From Alcaligenaceae bacterium (GTDB lineage Bacteria > Pseudomonadota > Gammaproteobacteria > Burkholderiales > Burkholderiaceae_B), in contig JAUNUJ010000007.1 in the NCBI GenBank assembly GCA_030538235.1, forward strand, positions 79,639 to 143,638: a stretch of DNA of 64,000 bases, read 5' to 3'. Of the stretch, positions 1 through 10,987 are shown piece after piece (within the stretch, counting starts at the first letter, position 1; each line of letters starts with the position of its first letter). A model generated the notes under the pieces. That model was not told the DNA's origin, ran no database searches, and was given only the letters and a program-made list of their open reading frames with translations. Both the position numbers and the translations under genes were made by a program.

Positions 1-49
1 TCCTTATTAAAGGTATATTTTCATAGTTACTTATTATTGGAGATGGTAT

Positions 50-502
50 ATGAAATTTAAATCATTAGCTTTAGCTGCTTTATTATCTTTTGCTGCTGCC
101 CCTGCCATGGCTGCCGAGTGCACCATCAATATCACTGGTAACGACGCCATGCAGTTTGATGTAAAAGAGATCGAAGTAAGCAAATCATGTGAAGAAGTGA
201 CTATCGACTTCAAACACGTTGGTAATCTTCCTAAAGCTGCCATGGGTCACAACGTTGTGATCACTAAAGAAGCTGACGCACAAGCGGTAGTTACCGAGGG
301 TGCTGCTGCAGGCCCTGCTAAGGATTACTTAAACGAAGAGGACGAGCGTCTTGTTGCGTTCACCAAAATGCTTGGTGGCGGTGAAGAGGATACAGTGACT
401 TTCAAACCTTCTGATTTAGAAGATGGTGAAAAGTACATGTTCTTCTGCTCATTCCCAGGTCACTTTGCTCTTATGAAAGGCGAAGTTAAGCTAGTAGACT
501 AA
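50..502 (+). CDS. azu: Azurin, periplasmic blue copper protein
   Basis: A small periplasmic type I copper protein that shuttles electrons between respiratory complexes, classically to nitrite reductase or cytochrome c peroxidase. The 150-residue product begins with a Sec signal peptide (residues 1-21, ending AMA). All azurin landmarks are visible: the disulfide cysteines C24 and C47, and copper ligands H67 (in MGHN), C133, H138 and M142 in CSFPGHFALMKG. The start has a good ribosome site (GGAGA, 6 bases upstream). It is monocistronic, with a hairpin terminator directly after it. No denitrification gene touches it, but the nos cluster lies 19 kb downstream. The promoter is mostly outside the window. 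Confidence 0.96.
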   Translation: MKFKSLALAALLSFAAAPAMAAECTINITGNDAMQFDVKEIEVSKSCEEVTIDFKHVGNLPKAAMGHNVVITKEADAQAVVTEGAAAGPAKDYLNEEDERLVAFTKMLGGGEEDTVTFKPSDLEDGEKYMFFCSFPGHFALMKGEVKLVD

Positions 503-546
503 TATATATAGACAGATATCTACGTCTTCATATTAATAGACTTTAG

Positions 547-577
547 AAGCAGCTCTTTTCGAAGGGCTGCTTTTTTG
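547..577 (+). terminator. Rho-independent terminator of azurin
   Basis: A stem of AAGCAGC pairing with GCTGCTT, extended by TCTT/AAGG around a TTCG tetraloop and followed by a run of T. It sits 45 bases after the azurin stop codon. Confidence 0.9.
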
Positions 578-1008
578 TTGCGTATAACAAACGCTTTGTA
601 TGGGTAAAACGGTATTTTGTTGTGGTAAAGAGACGAAAATCGACTGTTTTGTGTTGTTTTAACAACGTAAGCGTTGTTTTATAGCTAAAAGGCGGTAAAC
701 TGAAAGTGTTGTCCAGTTCGGTTTTTAATTGGTTTAGCGATTTTACTTAAAGTAGTTTCTTAAGAGATTCGCCAAAAAGCTGAAACTTGAAGTTGTTGTA
801 GCTTGGCTCTTTTTGTTGTCTTGTGGCAACAGAAGCTAAACTAAAACAACAAAAAAGGGAGAATTTTGAGTTTAAGAGTAGTCAAAAGGCTCAAAATTTG
901 GTGCAATAAACACATCTTCCCTTTGTGGAAAATTTAGAGGGCAGTCATTCAAACAAGTGGATGTTGCGAATACTGTTCTAATTACTCAAATCTACGGAGA
1001 TTTAACAA
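578..1008 (+). other. Porin upstream region with inverted repeats
   Basis: A non-coding stretch of about 430 bases. It contains several self-complementary elements: AACAACG/CGTTGTT with a 4-base loop (660-677), TTTTTGTTGT (810-819) facing ACAACAAAAA (846-855), and AATTTTGAG (862-870) facing CTCAAAATT (890-898). I see no credible ORF and no single convincing promoter. A long structured porin 5' leader or a small RNA is possible but not shown. The porin ribosome site GGAGA is 8 bases before its ATG. Confidence 0.4.
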
Positions 1009-2208
1009 ATGAAAAAGACTTTGCTAGCTGCAGCTCTTGTTGCCGGTTTCGCCGGTGTTGCTCACGCAGAATCATCTGTAACTTTATACGGTCTAGTTGA
1101 CGCTGGTTACGGTTACCAGGGTACTGAAACTAAGTTCCGTGGTGATTATGATCACGGTAAGATCACTACACGTGATTTCGGTTTACACAGCAGTGTGATG
1201 AACGGTAGCCGTTGGGGCCTAAAAGGTAAAGAAGACTTAGGTAACGGTACTTCCGCTATCTTCGTTCTAGAGAGTGGTTTTGACGTAACTAACGGTCATC
1301 ATTCTCAAGGTGGTCGTTTATTCGGTCGTCAAGCTTACGTTGGTTTAAGTGGCGACAGCTGGGGTACTTTCACTCTAGGTCGTCAGTACAACGCTGGTGA
1401 TACTTTCGTAGCTCCTATCGATCCATTCGGTACTGGTGGTGGTTGGGCTGCGGCTAACCGTATTTTCGGTGATTCAGTTTCTGGTCGCCATGACGGTGTT
1501 ATCAAGTATGTATCTCCTAACTTCAGCGGTTTTCAATTCGGTATCGGTGTGATTCATGATGATAGCGAAACTAAAGTTAGCGGCGATATCGTAGCTAATG
1601 ACTACAAAATTACAAGTCGTACCGTTGGTGTTACTTCCGGTTTAGGCTACACTTCTGGTCCTATCTACGTTGGCGCATCTTTTGATTATGTTGACGTTAA
1701 GAGCAGAAATAGCATAGCTCCTGATGCAGCTACTCGCGCTAAAACTAAAGCGTGGAATATTGGTGGTACTTACGACTTTGACGTAGTTAAGTTGCACTTA
1801 TTGTACGGCGGTCAAGCTGATGGCGCAGTTCTTGATTCTATCGGAATGGCTGGTTTCGACTATCTTGGTTCAGTTGGTGCTCAAGGTGTTGATACTAATA
1901 CCTTCGCTACTGAAGGTTTAAAACAGCATTCTTGGTTAGCTGGTTTATCAGCGCCAGTGGGTGATGCCGGTAAAGTAATGTTCTCTTACGCTGGTAACAC
2001 CATTAAGAACAAAGATGTTGCAGAAAACGTTAAAATCAAATCTCACAACTTTGCTTTAGGTTACCGTCACAGCTTATCTAAGCGTACTTCTGTATACGGC
2101 GTAGCGTCTTACGGCTGGTCTGAGGCTAAAGAGCGTTACACTGGTTTCAGCGGCAAAGCTAAAACCACTGCTACTCAAGCAATCATCGGTTTACAGCACC
2201 GCTTCTAA
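1009..2208 (+). CDS. Outer-membrane general porin (Gram-negative porin family)
   Basis: A trimeric beta-barrel porin for passive uptake of small hydrophilic solutes. The 399-residue protein has a signal peptide MKKTLLAAALVAGFAGVAHA (1-20), then the typical betaproteobacterial mature start ESSVTLYGLVDAGYGY. It has repeated alternating beta strands, a GRQAYVGLSG segment leading to the constriction loop, and a C-terminal phenylalanine (IIGLQHRF) used by the BAM machinery. Length suits a 16-strand barrel. The gene is preceded by GGAGA, stands alone, and has its own terminator. Codon choice is strongly biased (for example GGT and CGT), as expected for an abundant envelope protein. Confidence 0.93.
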   Translation: MKKTLLAAALVAGFAGVAHAESSVTLYGLVDAGYGYQGTETKFRGDYDHGKITTRDFGLHSSVMNGSRWGLKGKEDLGNGTSAIFVLESGFDVTNGHHSQGGRLFGRQAYVGLSGDSWGTFTLGRQYNAGDTFVAPIDPFGTGGGWAAANRIFGDSVSGRHDGVIKYVSPNFSGFQFGIGVIHDDSETKVSGDIVANDYKITSRTVGVTSGLGYTSGPIYVGASFDYVDVKSRNSIAPDAATRAKTKAWNIGGTYDFDVVKLHLLYGGQADGAVLDSIGMAGFDYLGSVGAQGVDTNTFATEGLKQHSWLAGLSAPVGDAGKVMFSYAGNTIKNKDVAENVKIKSHNFALGYRHSLSKRTSVYGVASYGWSEAKERYTGFSGKAKTTATQAIIGLQHRF

Positions 2209-2245
2209 TTATTCGCATGGTCTAACCATGTAGAATAAATAGACA

Positions 2246-2273
2246 AAAAAGCCACTCTTCGGAGTGGCTTTTT
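2246..2273 (+). terminator. Porin terminator
   Basis: A perfect hairpin AAAAAGCCACTC-TTCG-GAGTGGCTTTTT, 37 bases after the porin stop. The A-rich and T-rich arms make it potentially bidirectional. Confidence 0.93.
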
Positions 2274-2826
2274 GCGTTTCTGCTGAAATGATTTGATGCG
2301 GTGATTTGATTGGGCGATTGTTACGTCGCATTGGAAATGTTGTTTTTTCTTAAGTGCGAGTCATAGCTGTTGGTGCTTATCTGTTTTTGACTATCTTGTG
2401 CTTTGCTCAAATGGCGATGTGTTCGATTAGTCTATCGCCTTTATCGACCATATCAGTTATTTTTTATGACTAGATCTTTATGGCTTAGGAATCAATTTAA
2501 TGTTAATAGTTTTTGACTTACCTTTACGTTCACGTCATTAAAATCTTATCTGTAGTATTATTGTTTTGCAATAAATCTTGTATCTAAATCATCAAAATTT
2601 TAACAACAGTAGCTTCGTTGTTTTAGGCGATTTAAGATGTTTTGTGCATTTTGTGGCAGTCTGGGGTTTTGGCTTAGGTTATTTGCTGTTTTTGTAGTGC
2701 TTTTGTAATATTGCTACTACCCCCAAGGTGTTAGAAAATGCTACAATAGAAAGGTTTATTTAACTGCGATTTTCATCATTAAATTGCATGTGTAGACAAT
2801 TCATAAGCTTTCTTTAAAGGTGTTTC
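2274..2826. other. AT-rich non-coding region before nuoA
   Basis: About 550 bases without a credible gene on either strand. Only the putative nuo promoter near its right end is recognisable. No tRNA-like cloverleaf or strong hairpin was seen. Confidence 0.5.
2739..2747 (+). promoter_or_regulatory. Putative nuo operon promoter (extended -10)
   Basis: TGCTACAAT resembles an extended -10 element (TG-N-TACAAT). No good -35 box is present at normal spacing. It would give a leader of about 70 bases before nuoA. Assigned by eye only. Confidence 0.35.
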
Positions 2827-3186
2827 ATGAATGTAGCAGAGTATTTTCCGGTACTTATGTTTGTGCTGGTAGCAGGGGCCCTAGGGGTCTTGTTGTTATT
2901 GCTTGGGGTGGTTTTAGGCCCTAGAAACCCATATGATGAGAAGCTGTCCCAGTACGAGTGTGGTTTCGAGGCATTCGAGGATTCGCGTATGCGCTTCGAT
3001 GTTCGTTACTACTTAGTCGCCATACTATTTATTCTATTCGACTTAGAAATTGCCTTTTTATTCCCATGGGCGGTTGCCAATAATCAAGTTGGTCTAGTCG
3101 GTTTCTCCACAGTTATTGTATTTTTAGTCATCCTCACGGTTGGCTTTATCTACGAGTGGAAGAAAGGCGCTCTGGATTGGGATTAA
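2827..3186 (+). CDS. nuoA: NADH-quinone oxidoreductase subunit A
   Basis: A membrane-arm subunit of complex I located at the junction with the peripheral arm near the quinone site. The 119-residue protein has three transmembrane helices (about 7-31, 60-82 and 88-110). The family signature [20 protein letters not shown] lies between the first two, including the conserved cysteine in ECG. It is the first gene of the nuoA-N operon and has the ribosome site AAAGG. nuoB follows after 22 bases. Confidence 0.97.
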   Translation: MNVAEYFPVLMFVLVAGALGVLLLLLGVVLGPRNPYDEKLSQYECGFEAFEDSRMRFDVRYYLVAILFILFDLEIAFLFPWAVANNQVGLVGFSTVIVFLVILTVGFIYEWKKGALDWD

Positions 3187-3208
3187 TTTTCAGAAAAGGG
3201 TTAGATAA

Positions 3209-3694
3209 ATGTCTGAACAAACTCAATTAAAAGAAAAAGGCTTTCTGGTTACCTCCGTTGATGCGGTGATGAACTGGTACCAGACAGGTTCGATGTGGCC
3301 TGTGACTTTTGGTCTAGCCTGTTGTGCGGTGGAGATGATGCACGCTGGGGCGGCCCGTTATGATATGGACCAATTCGGTATTATTTTCCGCCCGAGCCCA
3401 CGTCAGTCGGACGTTATGATTGTTGCAGGTACCTTGTGCAACAAAATGGCACCGGCTTTGCGCAAGGTCTATGACCAAATGGCAGAGCCTCGCTGGGTAG
3501 TCTCTATGGGTTCCTGTGCCAATGGCGGTGGTTATTACCACTATTCTTATTCTGTGGTGCGCGGTTGTGATCGTGTGGTGCCGGTTGATATTTATGTGCC
3601 GGGCTGTCCGCCAACGGCTGAAGCGTTGATTTACGGTATGCTTCAGCTACAAAATAAGATTCGTCAACAAAAGACGATTGCCCGCGAGGCGTAG
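3209..3694 (+). CDS. nuoB: NADH-quinone oxidoreductase subunit B
   Basis: A peripheral-arm subunit carrying cluster N2, the last [4Fe-4S] centre before quinone. The 161-residue length is normal. The expected ligands are present: the adjacent pair C38/C39 ([11 protein letters not shown]), C103 (GSCANGG) and C133 ([10 protein letters not shown]). It sits in the standard place between nuoA and nuoC. Confidence 0.98.
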   Translation: MSEQTQLKEKGFLVTSVDAVMNWYQTGSMWPVTFGLACCAVEMMHAGAARYDMDQFGIIFRPSPRQSDVMIVAGTLCNKMAPALRKVYDQMAEPRWVVSMGSCANGGGYYHYSYSVVRGCDRVVPVDIYVPGCPPTAEALIYGMLQLQNKIRQQKTIAREA

Positions 3695-3703
3695 GAGGCA
3701 TCA

Positions 3704-4402
3704 ATGACACGATTACAGAAACTACATCAAGCATTAGTCAGTCTTCTAGGCGAGCAAGCCAACATTGTTGAGCATGCTGGCGAATTAACACTTACCGTGA
3801 GTCCTGAGCATTGGATTCAAACTTGCTCTATGTTACATGAGCACAAGGACCTGTTTTTTGAACAGGCCACTGATCTTTGCGGTGTTGACTATCTTACCTA
3901 TGGCGGTGTTTCCGTCAATCCCGAGGATAATGAACCGGCCGTTCGCGCTGGTTCAGCTGAGGATTTAGGCGCAGCGGCGGAGTCTGTTGAAACTATGCCG
4001 ACTGAGCAACCTAGCCAGTTCCCTGGACGTTATGGGGTGGTTTTGCATCTCTTGTCCGTTAAGCATAATTGGCGCTTACGTGTGCGTACTTTCCCACGAA
4101 ACAATGACTTCCCGGTAGTTCCCAGTTTGGTAAATATCTGGAACGGTCTCGATTGGTTTGAGCGCGAGGCTTTTGACTTATTCGGTATCGTCTTTGAGGG
4201 CCATCCGGATTTACGTCGTATTCTTACCGACTATGGTTTTATCGGTCATCCTTTCCGCAAGGACTTCCCGGTGATTGGTCATGTAGAGATGATTTATGAC
4301 CCTGAGCAAAGACGTGTGGTTTATCAACCTGTGACCATTGAAAATCGTGAGATTACACCACGAGTCATTCGCGAAGAGGGTTATGGAGTAGGGCGAGAGT
4401 AA
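3704..4402 (+). CDS. nuoC: NADH-quinone oxidoreductase subunit C
   Basis: The 30-kDa hydrophilic subunit that supports the quinone-binding NuoB-NuoD module. The conserved core is clear, with [34 protein letters not shown] in two pieces around residues 145-180 and the C-terminal DFPVIGH segment. At 232 residues it is longer than many betaproteobacterial NuoC proteins. The extra length lies in an acidic, low-complexity stretch at about residues 68-107 (rich in E, A, P and S). nuoC and nuoD are separate genes, unlike the fused nuoCD of enterics. Confidence 0.97.
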   Translation: MTRLQKLHQALVSLLGEQANIVEHAGELTLTVSPEHWIQTCSMLHEHKDLFFEQATDLCGVDYLTYGGVSVNPEDNEPAVRAGSAEDLGAAAESVETMPTEQPSQFPGRYGVVLHLLSVKHNWRLRVRTFPRNNDFPVVPSLVNIWNGLDWFEREAFDLFGIVFEGHPDLRRILTDYGFIGHPFRKDFPVIGHVEMIYDPEQRRVVYQPVTIENREITPRVIREEGYGVGRE

Positions 4403-4404
4403 TT

Positions 4405-5661
4405 ATGGCAGATATTAAAAGTTATACCTTAAACTTCGGTCCACAGCACCCGGCAGCTCACGGCGTATTACGCTTGATTTTAGAGCTAAATGGTGAGGTG
4501 ATTTTACGCGCTGACCCGCATATCGGTTTATTACACCGTGGTACGGAGAAATTAGCCGAGCAACGCACATATGTTCAAGCGCTTCCTTATATGGATCGCC
4601 TTGACTATGTGTCCATGATGGTTAACGAACACGCCTACTGTATGGCGGTTGAAAAGCTCTTAGGTATCGAATTACCTAAGCGGGCTCAATACATTCGTAC
4701 CCTCTTTGACGAGATTACTCGCATTCTTAACCACTTGATGTCAATCGGCTCTCATGCGCTTGACGTCGGTGCGATGGCTGTTTTCTTATACGCTTTCCGT
4801 GACCGTGAGTATCTTATGGACTGTTATGAGGCAGTATCCGGTGCACGGTTACACGCGGCTTACTACCGTCCCGGTGGTGTTTACCGTGACCTGCCTGATA
4901 GCATGCCTAAGCACGAAATTGATTCTAAGTATCGTAGCGTGCGTGATATGAAGCGCTTAAACCAGTGGCGTGACGGTTCCATGCTCGATTTCATCGAGGC
5001 TTTTGTGGATTATTATCCGGCCGCCATTGATGAGTACGAAACCTTATTAACTGATAACCGTATCTGGAAGCAGCGTCTGGTCGATGTCGGTGTCGTCACA
5101 CCTGAGCGAGCCTTCAACAAAGGTTTTACCGGTGTGATGCTGCGCGGTTCTGGGGTTGAGTGGGATCTTCGTCGCAAGCAACCTTATGCGGTTTATGATG
5201 AGTTGGATTTTGATGTGCCGGTCGGTGTTAACGGTGACTGTTATGACCGTTATTTGTGCCGTATCGCTGAGCTACGCGAAAGCACCAAGATCATTAAGCA
5301 ATGTGTGAAGTGGTTACGTGAAAATCCCGGTCCTGTTATGTATGAGGACAACAAAATCACACCACCTAAGCGCGTCGATATGAAGACCGGTATGGAGGAG
5401 TTAATCCACCATTTCAAATTATTCTCTGAGGGCTTCCCTGTGCCCGAGGGCGAGGCTTATGCCGGTGTTGAACACCCTAAGGGTGAATTCGGTATTTATA
5501 TGATTTCCGATGGCGCTAATAAGCCATATCGCATGAAAATTCGTGCTCCGGGCTTTGTTCACTTACAGGGCTTAGATGAGATGTCACGCGGTCATATGTT
5601 AGCGGATGCGGTAACCATTATTGGTACGCAGGATATTGTATTTGGTGAGATTGACCGCTAG
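4405..5661 (+). CDS. nuoD: NADH-quinone oxidoreductase subunit D
   Basis: The 49-kDa subunit, related to the large subunit of NiFe hydrogenases, forming the quinone pocket with NuoB. It is 418 residues long and opens with the family hallmark [21 protein letters not shown]-type sequence (key residues H-P-A-A-H). [12 protein letters not shown] and the C-terminal [12 protein letters not shown] are also present. It starts 2 bases after the nuoC stop. Confidence 0.98.
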   Translation: MADIKSYTLNFGPQHPAAHGVLRLILELNGEVILRADPHIGLLHRGTEKLAEQRTYVQALPYMDRLDYVSMMVNEHAYCMAVEKLLGIELPKRAQYIRTLFDEITRILNHLMSIGSHALDVGAMAVFLYAFRDREYLMDCYEAVSGARLHAAYYRPGGVYRDLPDSMPKHEIDSKYRSVRDMKRLNQWRDGSMLDFIEAFVDYYPAAIDEYETLLTDNRIWKQRLVDVGVVTPERAFNKGFTGVMLRGSGVEWDLRRKQPYAVYDELDFDVPVGVNGDCYDRYLCRIAELRESTKIIKQCVKWLRENPGPVMYEDNKITPPKRVDMKTGMEELIHHFKLFSEGFPVPEGEAYAGVEHPKGEFGIYMISDGANKPYRMKIRAPGFVHLQGLDEMSRGHMLADAVTIIGTQDIVFGEIDR

Positions 5662-5704
5662 GAAGCAGACGCTTCACAGCATCAACGAATTACAGGAATT
5701 AAAA

Positions 5705-6190
5705 ATGTTGCTTTCTGAACAGGCTTATAAAAAGATTGACAAGGAATTGGCTAAGTATCCGGCCGATCGTGGTCAATCAGCAGTGATGGCTGCTTTGCGT
5801 ATTGCCCAAGAGGAAAAGGGCTGGGTCTCCGACGAAGTTATCGTTGACGTAGCCGAATACCTTGGTTTGCCGACGATTGCGGTCCAAGAAGTCGCTACCT
5901 TCTACGATATGTATGAATTAAAGCCGGTAGGTAAGTACAAACTAACCGTCTGTACTAATCTGCCTTGTGCCTTAAGAGATGGTGTGAAAACCGCACATTA
6001 CATCAGCGAAAAATTAGGTATTGCCATTGGCGAAACTACCGCTGACGGTCTGATTACTCTACAAGAGAGTGAGTGTCAGGGCGCATGTGGTGATTCACCA
6101 GTTTTATTAATTAATAACAATCATATGTGCGTACGCATGAGCAAAGAGCGTATTGATGAGTTATTAGCCGATATTCAAAGCGAGGGTTAA
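5705..6190 (+). CDS. nuoE: NADH-quinone oxidoreductase subunit E
   Basis: The 24-kDa subunit with the thioredoxin-like fold that holds [2Fe-2S] cluster N1a. Ligands are C83 and C88 (CTNLPC) and C124 and C128 (CQGAC). I chose the ATG at 5705, giving 161 residues, because it has an AGGA ribosome site upstream and an N-terminus typical of the family. A longer frame runs back into nuoD but is not needed. nuoF follows after 5 bases. Confidence 0.96.
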   Translation: MLLSEQAYKKIDKELAKYPADRGQSAVMAALRIAQEEKGWVSDEVIVDVAEYLGLPTIAVQEVATFYDMYELKPVGKYKLTVCTNLPCALRDGVKTAHYISEKLGIAIGETTADGLITLQESECQGACGDSPVLLINNNHMCVRMSKERIDELLADIQSEG

Positions 6191-6195
6191 GCGTT

Positions 6196-7563
6196 ATGGG
6201 TTTACAACGTATTATCCAAAAGTATAGCGGCGGACTGGAAGCTAACCCGGGTGGTGATTTATCGACCAGTATGATTTTTCATGGTCGCCATATCAACCCC
6301 CAGATTCTCAAGGGTTTAGATGGACAGAACTGGGATATCCAGGGTTATATGGCGCGTGGTGGCTACGAAGTTCTACGCAAAATTTGCTCCGGCCAGTTGG
6401 ATCAAGATACCGTTATCAATGAGTTAAAGCTTTCTTCTTTACGTGGCCGTGGTGGGGCAGGGTTCCCGACCGGCTTGAAGTGGAGCTTTATGCCTAAGAA
6501 CTTCGAGGGCCAAAAGTACGTGGTCTGTAACTCGGACGAGGGTGAGCCGGGTACCTTTAAAGACCGTGATATTTTGCGATTCAATCCTCATGCAGTGATT
6601 GAGGGCATGATTATCGCCGGTTTTGCTATGGGTGCCACTGTAGGCTACAACTACATTCACGGTGAGATTTTTGAGGTTTATGAGCGTTTCGAAGAGGCTC
6701 TTGAACAGGCTCGCGCACACGGCTTCTTAGGTGACAATATCCTAGGTAGCAATTTCAGCTTCCAACTGCATGCTCATGCTGGTTACGGTGCCTATATCTG
6801 TGGTGAAGAGACCGCTTTACTTGAATCACTCGAGGGCAAAAAGGGTCAGCCGCGCTTTAAACCGCCATTCCCCGCCAACTACGGTGTTTATGGCAAGCCG
6901 ACCACCATTAATAACACCGAGACCTTTGCCAGTGTGCCTTATGCTCTAGCGATGGGTGGTCAGCAGTATTTAGAACTGGGCAAACCGAACAACGGCGGTA
7001 CCAAACTGTTCTCAATTACTGGTGATATCGAGCGCCCGGGTGTCTATGAGATTCCCATGGGGACGCCGTTTTCTAAGTTATTGGAAATAGCCGGCGGTAT
7101 GCGTAATGGCGCTAAATTAAAAGCTGTTATTCCTGGCGGTTCCAGTGCTCCGGTTCTACCAGCAGATATCATGATGGACTGTACTATGGACTATGACAGC
7201 ATAGCTAAAGCCGGTTCTATGTTGGGTTCCGGTGCTGTTATAGTCATGGACGATAGCCGCTGTATGGTTCGTTCATTACTTCGTTTGTCTTACTTCTACA
7301 TGCACGAGAGCTGCGGCCAATGTACGCCTTGCCGTGAGGGCACCGGTTGGTTATGGCGCATTGTTCACCGTATCGAAAATGGTGAGGGTCGTCCTGAGGA
7401 TCTGGATGAGCTTCATCGTGTTGCCGGTAACATCATGGGTCGTACTATTTGTGCCCTTGGTGATGCGGCAGCGATGCCGGTGCAGGGTTTCTTGAGACAT
7501 TTCCGTGATGAGTTCGCGTACCACATTGAAAATAAGCAATGTCTGGTAGCGCCATATATTTAA
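6196..7563 (+). CDS. nuoF: NADH-quinone oxidoreductase subunit F
   Basis: The 51-kDa subunit that oxidises NADH through FMN. Visible are the NADH/FMN Rossmann signature [10 protein letters not shown] (84-93), the second glycine-rich segment [15 protein letters not shown], and the N3 [4Fe-4S] ligands C373, C376, C379 ([11 protein letters not shown]) and C419 (TICALGD). The protein has 455 residues, with a slightly longer N-terminus than usual (residues 1-30). Five bases separate it from nuoE. Confidence 0.98.
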   Translation: MGLQRIIQKYSGGLEANPGGDLSTSMIFHGRHINPQILKGLDGQNWDIQGYMARGGYEVLRKICSGQLDQDTVINELKLSSLRGRGGAGFPTGLKWSFMPKNFEGQKYVVCNSDEGEPGTFKDRDILRFNPHAVIEGMIIAGFAMGATVGYNYIHGEIFEVYERFEEALEQARAHGFLGDNILGSNFSFQLHAHAGYGAYICGEETALLESLEGKKGQPRFKPPFPANYGVYGKPTTINNTETFASVPYALAMGGQQYLELGKPNNGGTKLFSITGDIERPGVYEIPMGTPFSKLLEIAGGMRNGAKLKAVIPGGSSAPVLPADIMMDCTMDYDSIAKAGSMLGSGAVIVMDDSRCMVRSLLRLSYFYMHESCGQCTPCREGTGWLWRIVHRIENGEGRPEDLDELHRVAGNIMGRTICALGDAAAMPVQGFLRHFRDEFAYHIENKQCLVAPYI

Positions 7564-7575
7564 TAGGTTTGTACC

Positions 7576-9876
7576 ATGGTTGAACTTACCATTGATGGCA
7601 AGAAAGTATCCGTTCCAGAGGGCAGCTTGGTTATGCACGCTGCGACCGAACTGGGTCTTTATGTGCCACATTTTTGTTATCACAAAAAATTATCGATTGC
7701 GGCTAACTGCCGTATGTGCTTAGTTGAGGTTGAAAAAGCTCCTAAGCCAATGCCTGCTTGTGCTACTCCAGTCATGGAAGGCATGGTTGTGCATACCAAG
7801 TCCCCTAAAGCCTTGGCCGCACAAAAGGCAGTCATGGAGTTTTTATTAATTAATCACCCACTGGATTGTCCTATTTGTGACCAAGGTGGTGAGTGTCAGT
7901 TACAAGACTTGGCCGTGGGTTATGGTCATGATGCCAGTAACTACCAAGAAGAAAAGCGAGTGGTATTCCATAAGTCACTTGGCCCACTAATCTCCGCTGA
8001 GGAGATGACACGCTGTATTCACTGTACTCGTTGCGTCCGTTTCGGCCAAGAGGTTGCCGGCGTGATGGAGCTCGGTATGTTGAATCGTGGTGAGCACGCT
8101 GAAATTACTTCTTTCCTAGGTAAGGCAGTCAGTTCCGAGTTGTCGGGTAATATGATTGACCTTTGCCCGGTCGGTGCTTTAACTTCTAAGCCTTTCCGCT
8201 ATGAAGCGCGTACTTGGGAATTAGCTCGTCGCCGTTCGGTGAGTCCACACGACAGTGTCGGCTCCAATATCGTGGTTCAGGTCAAAAATGACCGCGTTCT
8301 ACGGGTTGTGCCCTTTGAAAATGAAGCGGTTAACGAGTGCTGGATCAGCGACAAGGATCGTTTCTCATACGAGGGCTTATATGCTGAGGATCGCTTAACC
8401 ACCCCTATGGTCAAGGGTGACGATGGGGTTTGGCGTGAAGCATCTTGGGAAGACGCTTTATTAGCAGCAGCTGAGCTTTTACAAAACACTAATGAAAAGC
8501 ATGGTGTTGGTAGCATCGGTGCCTTTAGCGCAGAATACGCCACACTCGAAGAGATGAGCTTATTAAGCAAAGTCATCCGTGGCTTAGGCTCAGACAATAT
8601 TGATAGCCGCTTGCGTTTGGCCGACGAAAATCTTGACAAAGCACTTGAGGGTACGCCTTGGTTAGGTATGCCAATTGCTGAGTTAAATCATCTTGATGGC
8701 GTCTTAGTGGTTGACAGCAACCTACGTCAGGATCATCCATTGTTTGCACAGCGCTTACGCCAGGCAGCCAAAGCCGGTGCGCGTATTGTGCTGCTCGACA
8801 GCAATGGTGAGGATCCTTTATTTCCGGTGGCGGCACGCTTAACTGTGGCGCCAAGCCAATTATGCTCTACGATTGATAATATCGGCAAAGCCATTGCTAA
8901 GTTAAAAGACGGTGCTGAGGTTGATGACAATGACCAAATCAGTCAAATCGCCGGCATCTTGGTAAATGGTCGTAAACCCGCTGTCTTTATGGGCAATGGT
9001 GTCCTAAGCAAATCCTCTGCGAGCAATGTTCTAGCCCATAGTCACGTGGTGGCTCAGGCCTTAGCCGCTCCTTTAGGTTACTTAACACGCGGTGCTAACC
9101 ACGTGGGTGCCATTGTTGCCGGCGCCGCTCCTCAAAGCGGTGGCATGAACACAGCGCAGATGATGAATAATCCGCTTAGTGCTTATGTGGTGTTACATGC
9201 TGAGAGTCTGGATTTTGATGATCCGATTCGAGCGCGTGAACTACTGGCTCAGGCCTCAACGATTGCGATTACGTCATATCAATCGGATGCTAAGCAATGG
9301 GCTAAGATCATGTTGCCGGTAGGTCCATTTACTGAGACCTCAGGTACCTTCATTAATGCTGAGGGTCGTGCCCAGAGCTTTAAGGGCGTGGTACCGTCAC
9401 TAGCTAACAGTCGTCCTGCTTGGAAGGTTTTACGTGTGCTGGGCAATTTATTAAAACTGGCTGATTTTGATGCGGAGAGTTCAGAAGCAGTACGCGATGC
9501 CGTGCTGGCCCAGAACTACACCGGTCAGTTTAATAATCAGGTAAAAGCCGAGCCTTATAATCCAAATGTCGCGGTTAATGCTTTTGAGCGTGTCGCTACT
9601 TTGCCGATTTATCGTACCGATGCGATTGTTCGCCGTGCACCCGCATTGCAGCAACAAACAGCACAGCCTGTTGCTGGTCTCAATGCCGCTACCATGGCAG
9701 CCTTAGGGGTGGCAGAGGGCGATCAGGTATTGGTCAAGAGTAATAGAGGCGAAGTCGTGCTGCCGGTTCAGCTACAAGAGCAATTGGTAGAGAACACGGT
9801 CAGTGTGCCGCTTGGCTTTGAGCAAACCGCGGTGCTAGGCGGTGCCTTTGTCCAACTTTCGGTGGAGAAAGTCTAA
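7576..9876 (+). CDS. nuoG: NADH-quinone oxidoreductase subunit G
   Basis: The largest peripheral-arm subunit, an Fe-S electron wire with a molybdopterin-oxidoreductase-like C-terminal half. Cluster sites in order: [2Fe-2S] C34, C45, C48, C62; the His-Cys [4Fe-4S] site H94, C98, C101, C107; and a further [4Fe-4S] site beginning C147-x2-C150-x2-C153 with the distant cysteine in DLCPVGAL. The rest (from about residue 220) is the inactive molybdopterin-type fold. It is 766 residues long. Its last base overlaps the nuoH start codon (TAATG). Confidence 0.98.
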   Translation: MVELTIDGKKVSVPEGSLVMHAATELGLYVPHFCYHKKLSIAANCRMCLVEVEKAPKPMPACATPVMEGMVVHTKSPKALAAQKAVMEFLLINHPLDCPICDQGGECQLQDLAVGYGHDASNYQEEKRVVFHKSLGPLISAEEMTRCIHCTRCVRFGQEVAGVMELGMLNRGEHAEITSFLGKAVSSELSGNMIDLCPVGALTSKPFRYEARTWELARRRSVSPHDSVGSNIVVQVKNDRVLRVVPFENEAVNECWISDKDRFSYEGLYAEDRLTTPMVKGDDGVWREASWEDALLAAAELLQNTNEKHGVGSIGAFSAEYATLEEMSLLSKVIRGLGSDNIDSRLRLADENLDKALEGTPWLGMPIAELNHLDGVLVVDSNLRQDHPLFAQRLRQAAKAGARIVLLDSNGEDPLFPVAARLTVAPSQLCSTIDNIGKAIAKLKDGAEVDDNDQISQIAGILVNGRKPAVFMGNGVLSKSSASNVLAHSHVVAQALAAPLGYLTRGANHVGAIVAGAAPQSGGMNTAQMMNNPLSAYVVLHAESLDFDDPIRARELLAQASTIAITSYQSDAKQWAKIMLPVGPFTETSGTFINAEGRAQSFKGVVPSLANSRPAWKVLRVLGNLLKLADFDAESSEAVRDAVLAQNYTGQFNNQVKAEPYNPNVAVNAFERVATLPIYRTDAIVRRAPALQQQTAQPVAGLNAATMAALGVAEGDQVLVKSNRGEVVLPVQLQEQLVENTVSVPLGFEQTAVLGGAFVQLSVEKV

Positions 9877-10976
9877 TGAATACTAATATTTGGGGCTGGT
9901 TTACTGATAGTGTTGCAGCAATCAATACATGGGGTGCCAATTTAATTGGTGATACGCCTTGGATGGTGCTGTGGACTGTCGTATTGATCCTCGTGATCGC
10001 CATGCCTATTATTATCTGTGTGGCTTTTTTGACGCTTTGGGAGCGTCGCATGATTGGCTATATGCACTTGCGTCGCGGTCCTAACCGTGTTGGTCCCGGC
10101 GGTATTTTGCAGCCTTTTGCCGACGTCCTTAAGCTTCTAACCAAAGAGGTCATCGTACCGGCAAAAGCCAACAAGGTGATGTATATCTTGGCACCGATCA
10201 TGACCTTAGTTCCGGCATTAGCTGCTTGGGCGGTGATTCCATTTGGTCCCGAAGCCGTTTTGGCAAATGTCAACGCAGGAATTCTGTACATCGTGGCAAT
10301 TACTGCACTCGGTGTTTACGGTGTGATTTTTGCCGGATGGGCTTCAAACTCTAAGTATCCGTTTTTAGGCGCGATGCGTGCATCGGCGCAAATGATTTCT
10401 TATGAGTTGTCACTGACCTTTGTTTTAGTCACTATTATTCTGGTCTCAGGCACCATGAATATGAATGGTATTGTGACTCAGCAAACGACCGGTTTCTTTG
10501 CCGAGAGAGGGATTACTTTCCTATCCTGGAACTTTATTCCATTATTCCCGCTGTTCATCGTTTATATCATTTCGATTGTGGCGGAGACTAACCGTCACCC
10601 ATTTGACGTGGTTGAGGGTGAGTCGGAGATTGTTGCGGGTCACATGGTTGAGTATTCCGGTATGGGCTTTGCGATGTTCTTCCTAGCCGAGTATGCCAAC
10701 ATGATTTTATTGTCGGCTTTATGTTCTGTCTTTTTCTTAGGCGGTTGGTCGGCACCGTTAGATATCGTTCCATTCACTTGGATACCCGGTTGGTTGTGGT
10801 TAGGTATTAAGACCTTCTGTGTGGTGTCACTATTTATCTGGTTCCGTGCATCATTCCCACGTTTCCGTTATGACCAAATTATGCGTTTAGGTTGGAAAAT
10901 CTTTATTCCACTGACCTTAATCTGGTTCGTCGTGGTTGCGATCTGGATGCAAACACCATTAAGTATTTGGAATTAG
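9876..10976 (+). CDS. nuoH: NADH-quinone oxidoreductase subunit H
   Basis: A membrane subunit contacting the quinone tunnel and the peripheral arm. The 366-residue protein has about eight to nine transmembrane helices. Family motifs include [20 protein letters not shown] near residue 60, [25 protein letters not shown], and [27 protein letters not shown]. The N-terminal sequence before the first helix is unremarkable. Stop of nuoG and start of nuoH overlap by one base. Confidence 0.98.
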   Translation: MNTNIWGWFTDSVAAINTWGANLIGDTPWMVLWTVVLILVIAMPIIICVAFLTLWERRMIGYMHLRRGPNRVGPGGILQPFADVLKLLTKEVIVPAKANKVMYILAPIMTLVPALAAWAVIPFGPEAVLANVNAGILYIVAITALGVYGVIFAGWASNSKYPFLGAMRASAQMISYELSLTFVLVTIILVSGTMNMNGIVTQQTTGFFAERGITFLSWNFIPLFPLFIVYIISIVAETNRHPFDVVEGESEIVAGHMVEYSGMGFAMFFLAEYANMILLSALCSVFFLGGWSAPLDIVPFTWIPGWLWLGIKTFCVVSLFIWFRASFPRFRYDQIMRLGWKIFIPLTLIWFVVVAIWMQTPLSIWN

Positions 10977-10987
10977 GGGTGGAGATT

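Noticed and set aside
5621-5704. N-terminal extension of NuoE into nuoD
   Set aside because: The extension is read out of frame from nuoD and absent from the usual NuoE length.
8277-8930. Several minus-strand open frames of 65-120 codons inside nuoG
   Set aside because: They lie opposite a well-conserved gene, have no ribosome sites and low-complexity, family-less products; they are shadows of nuoG codon bias.
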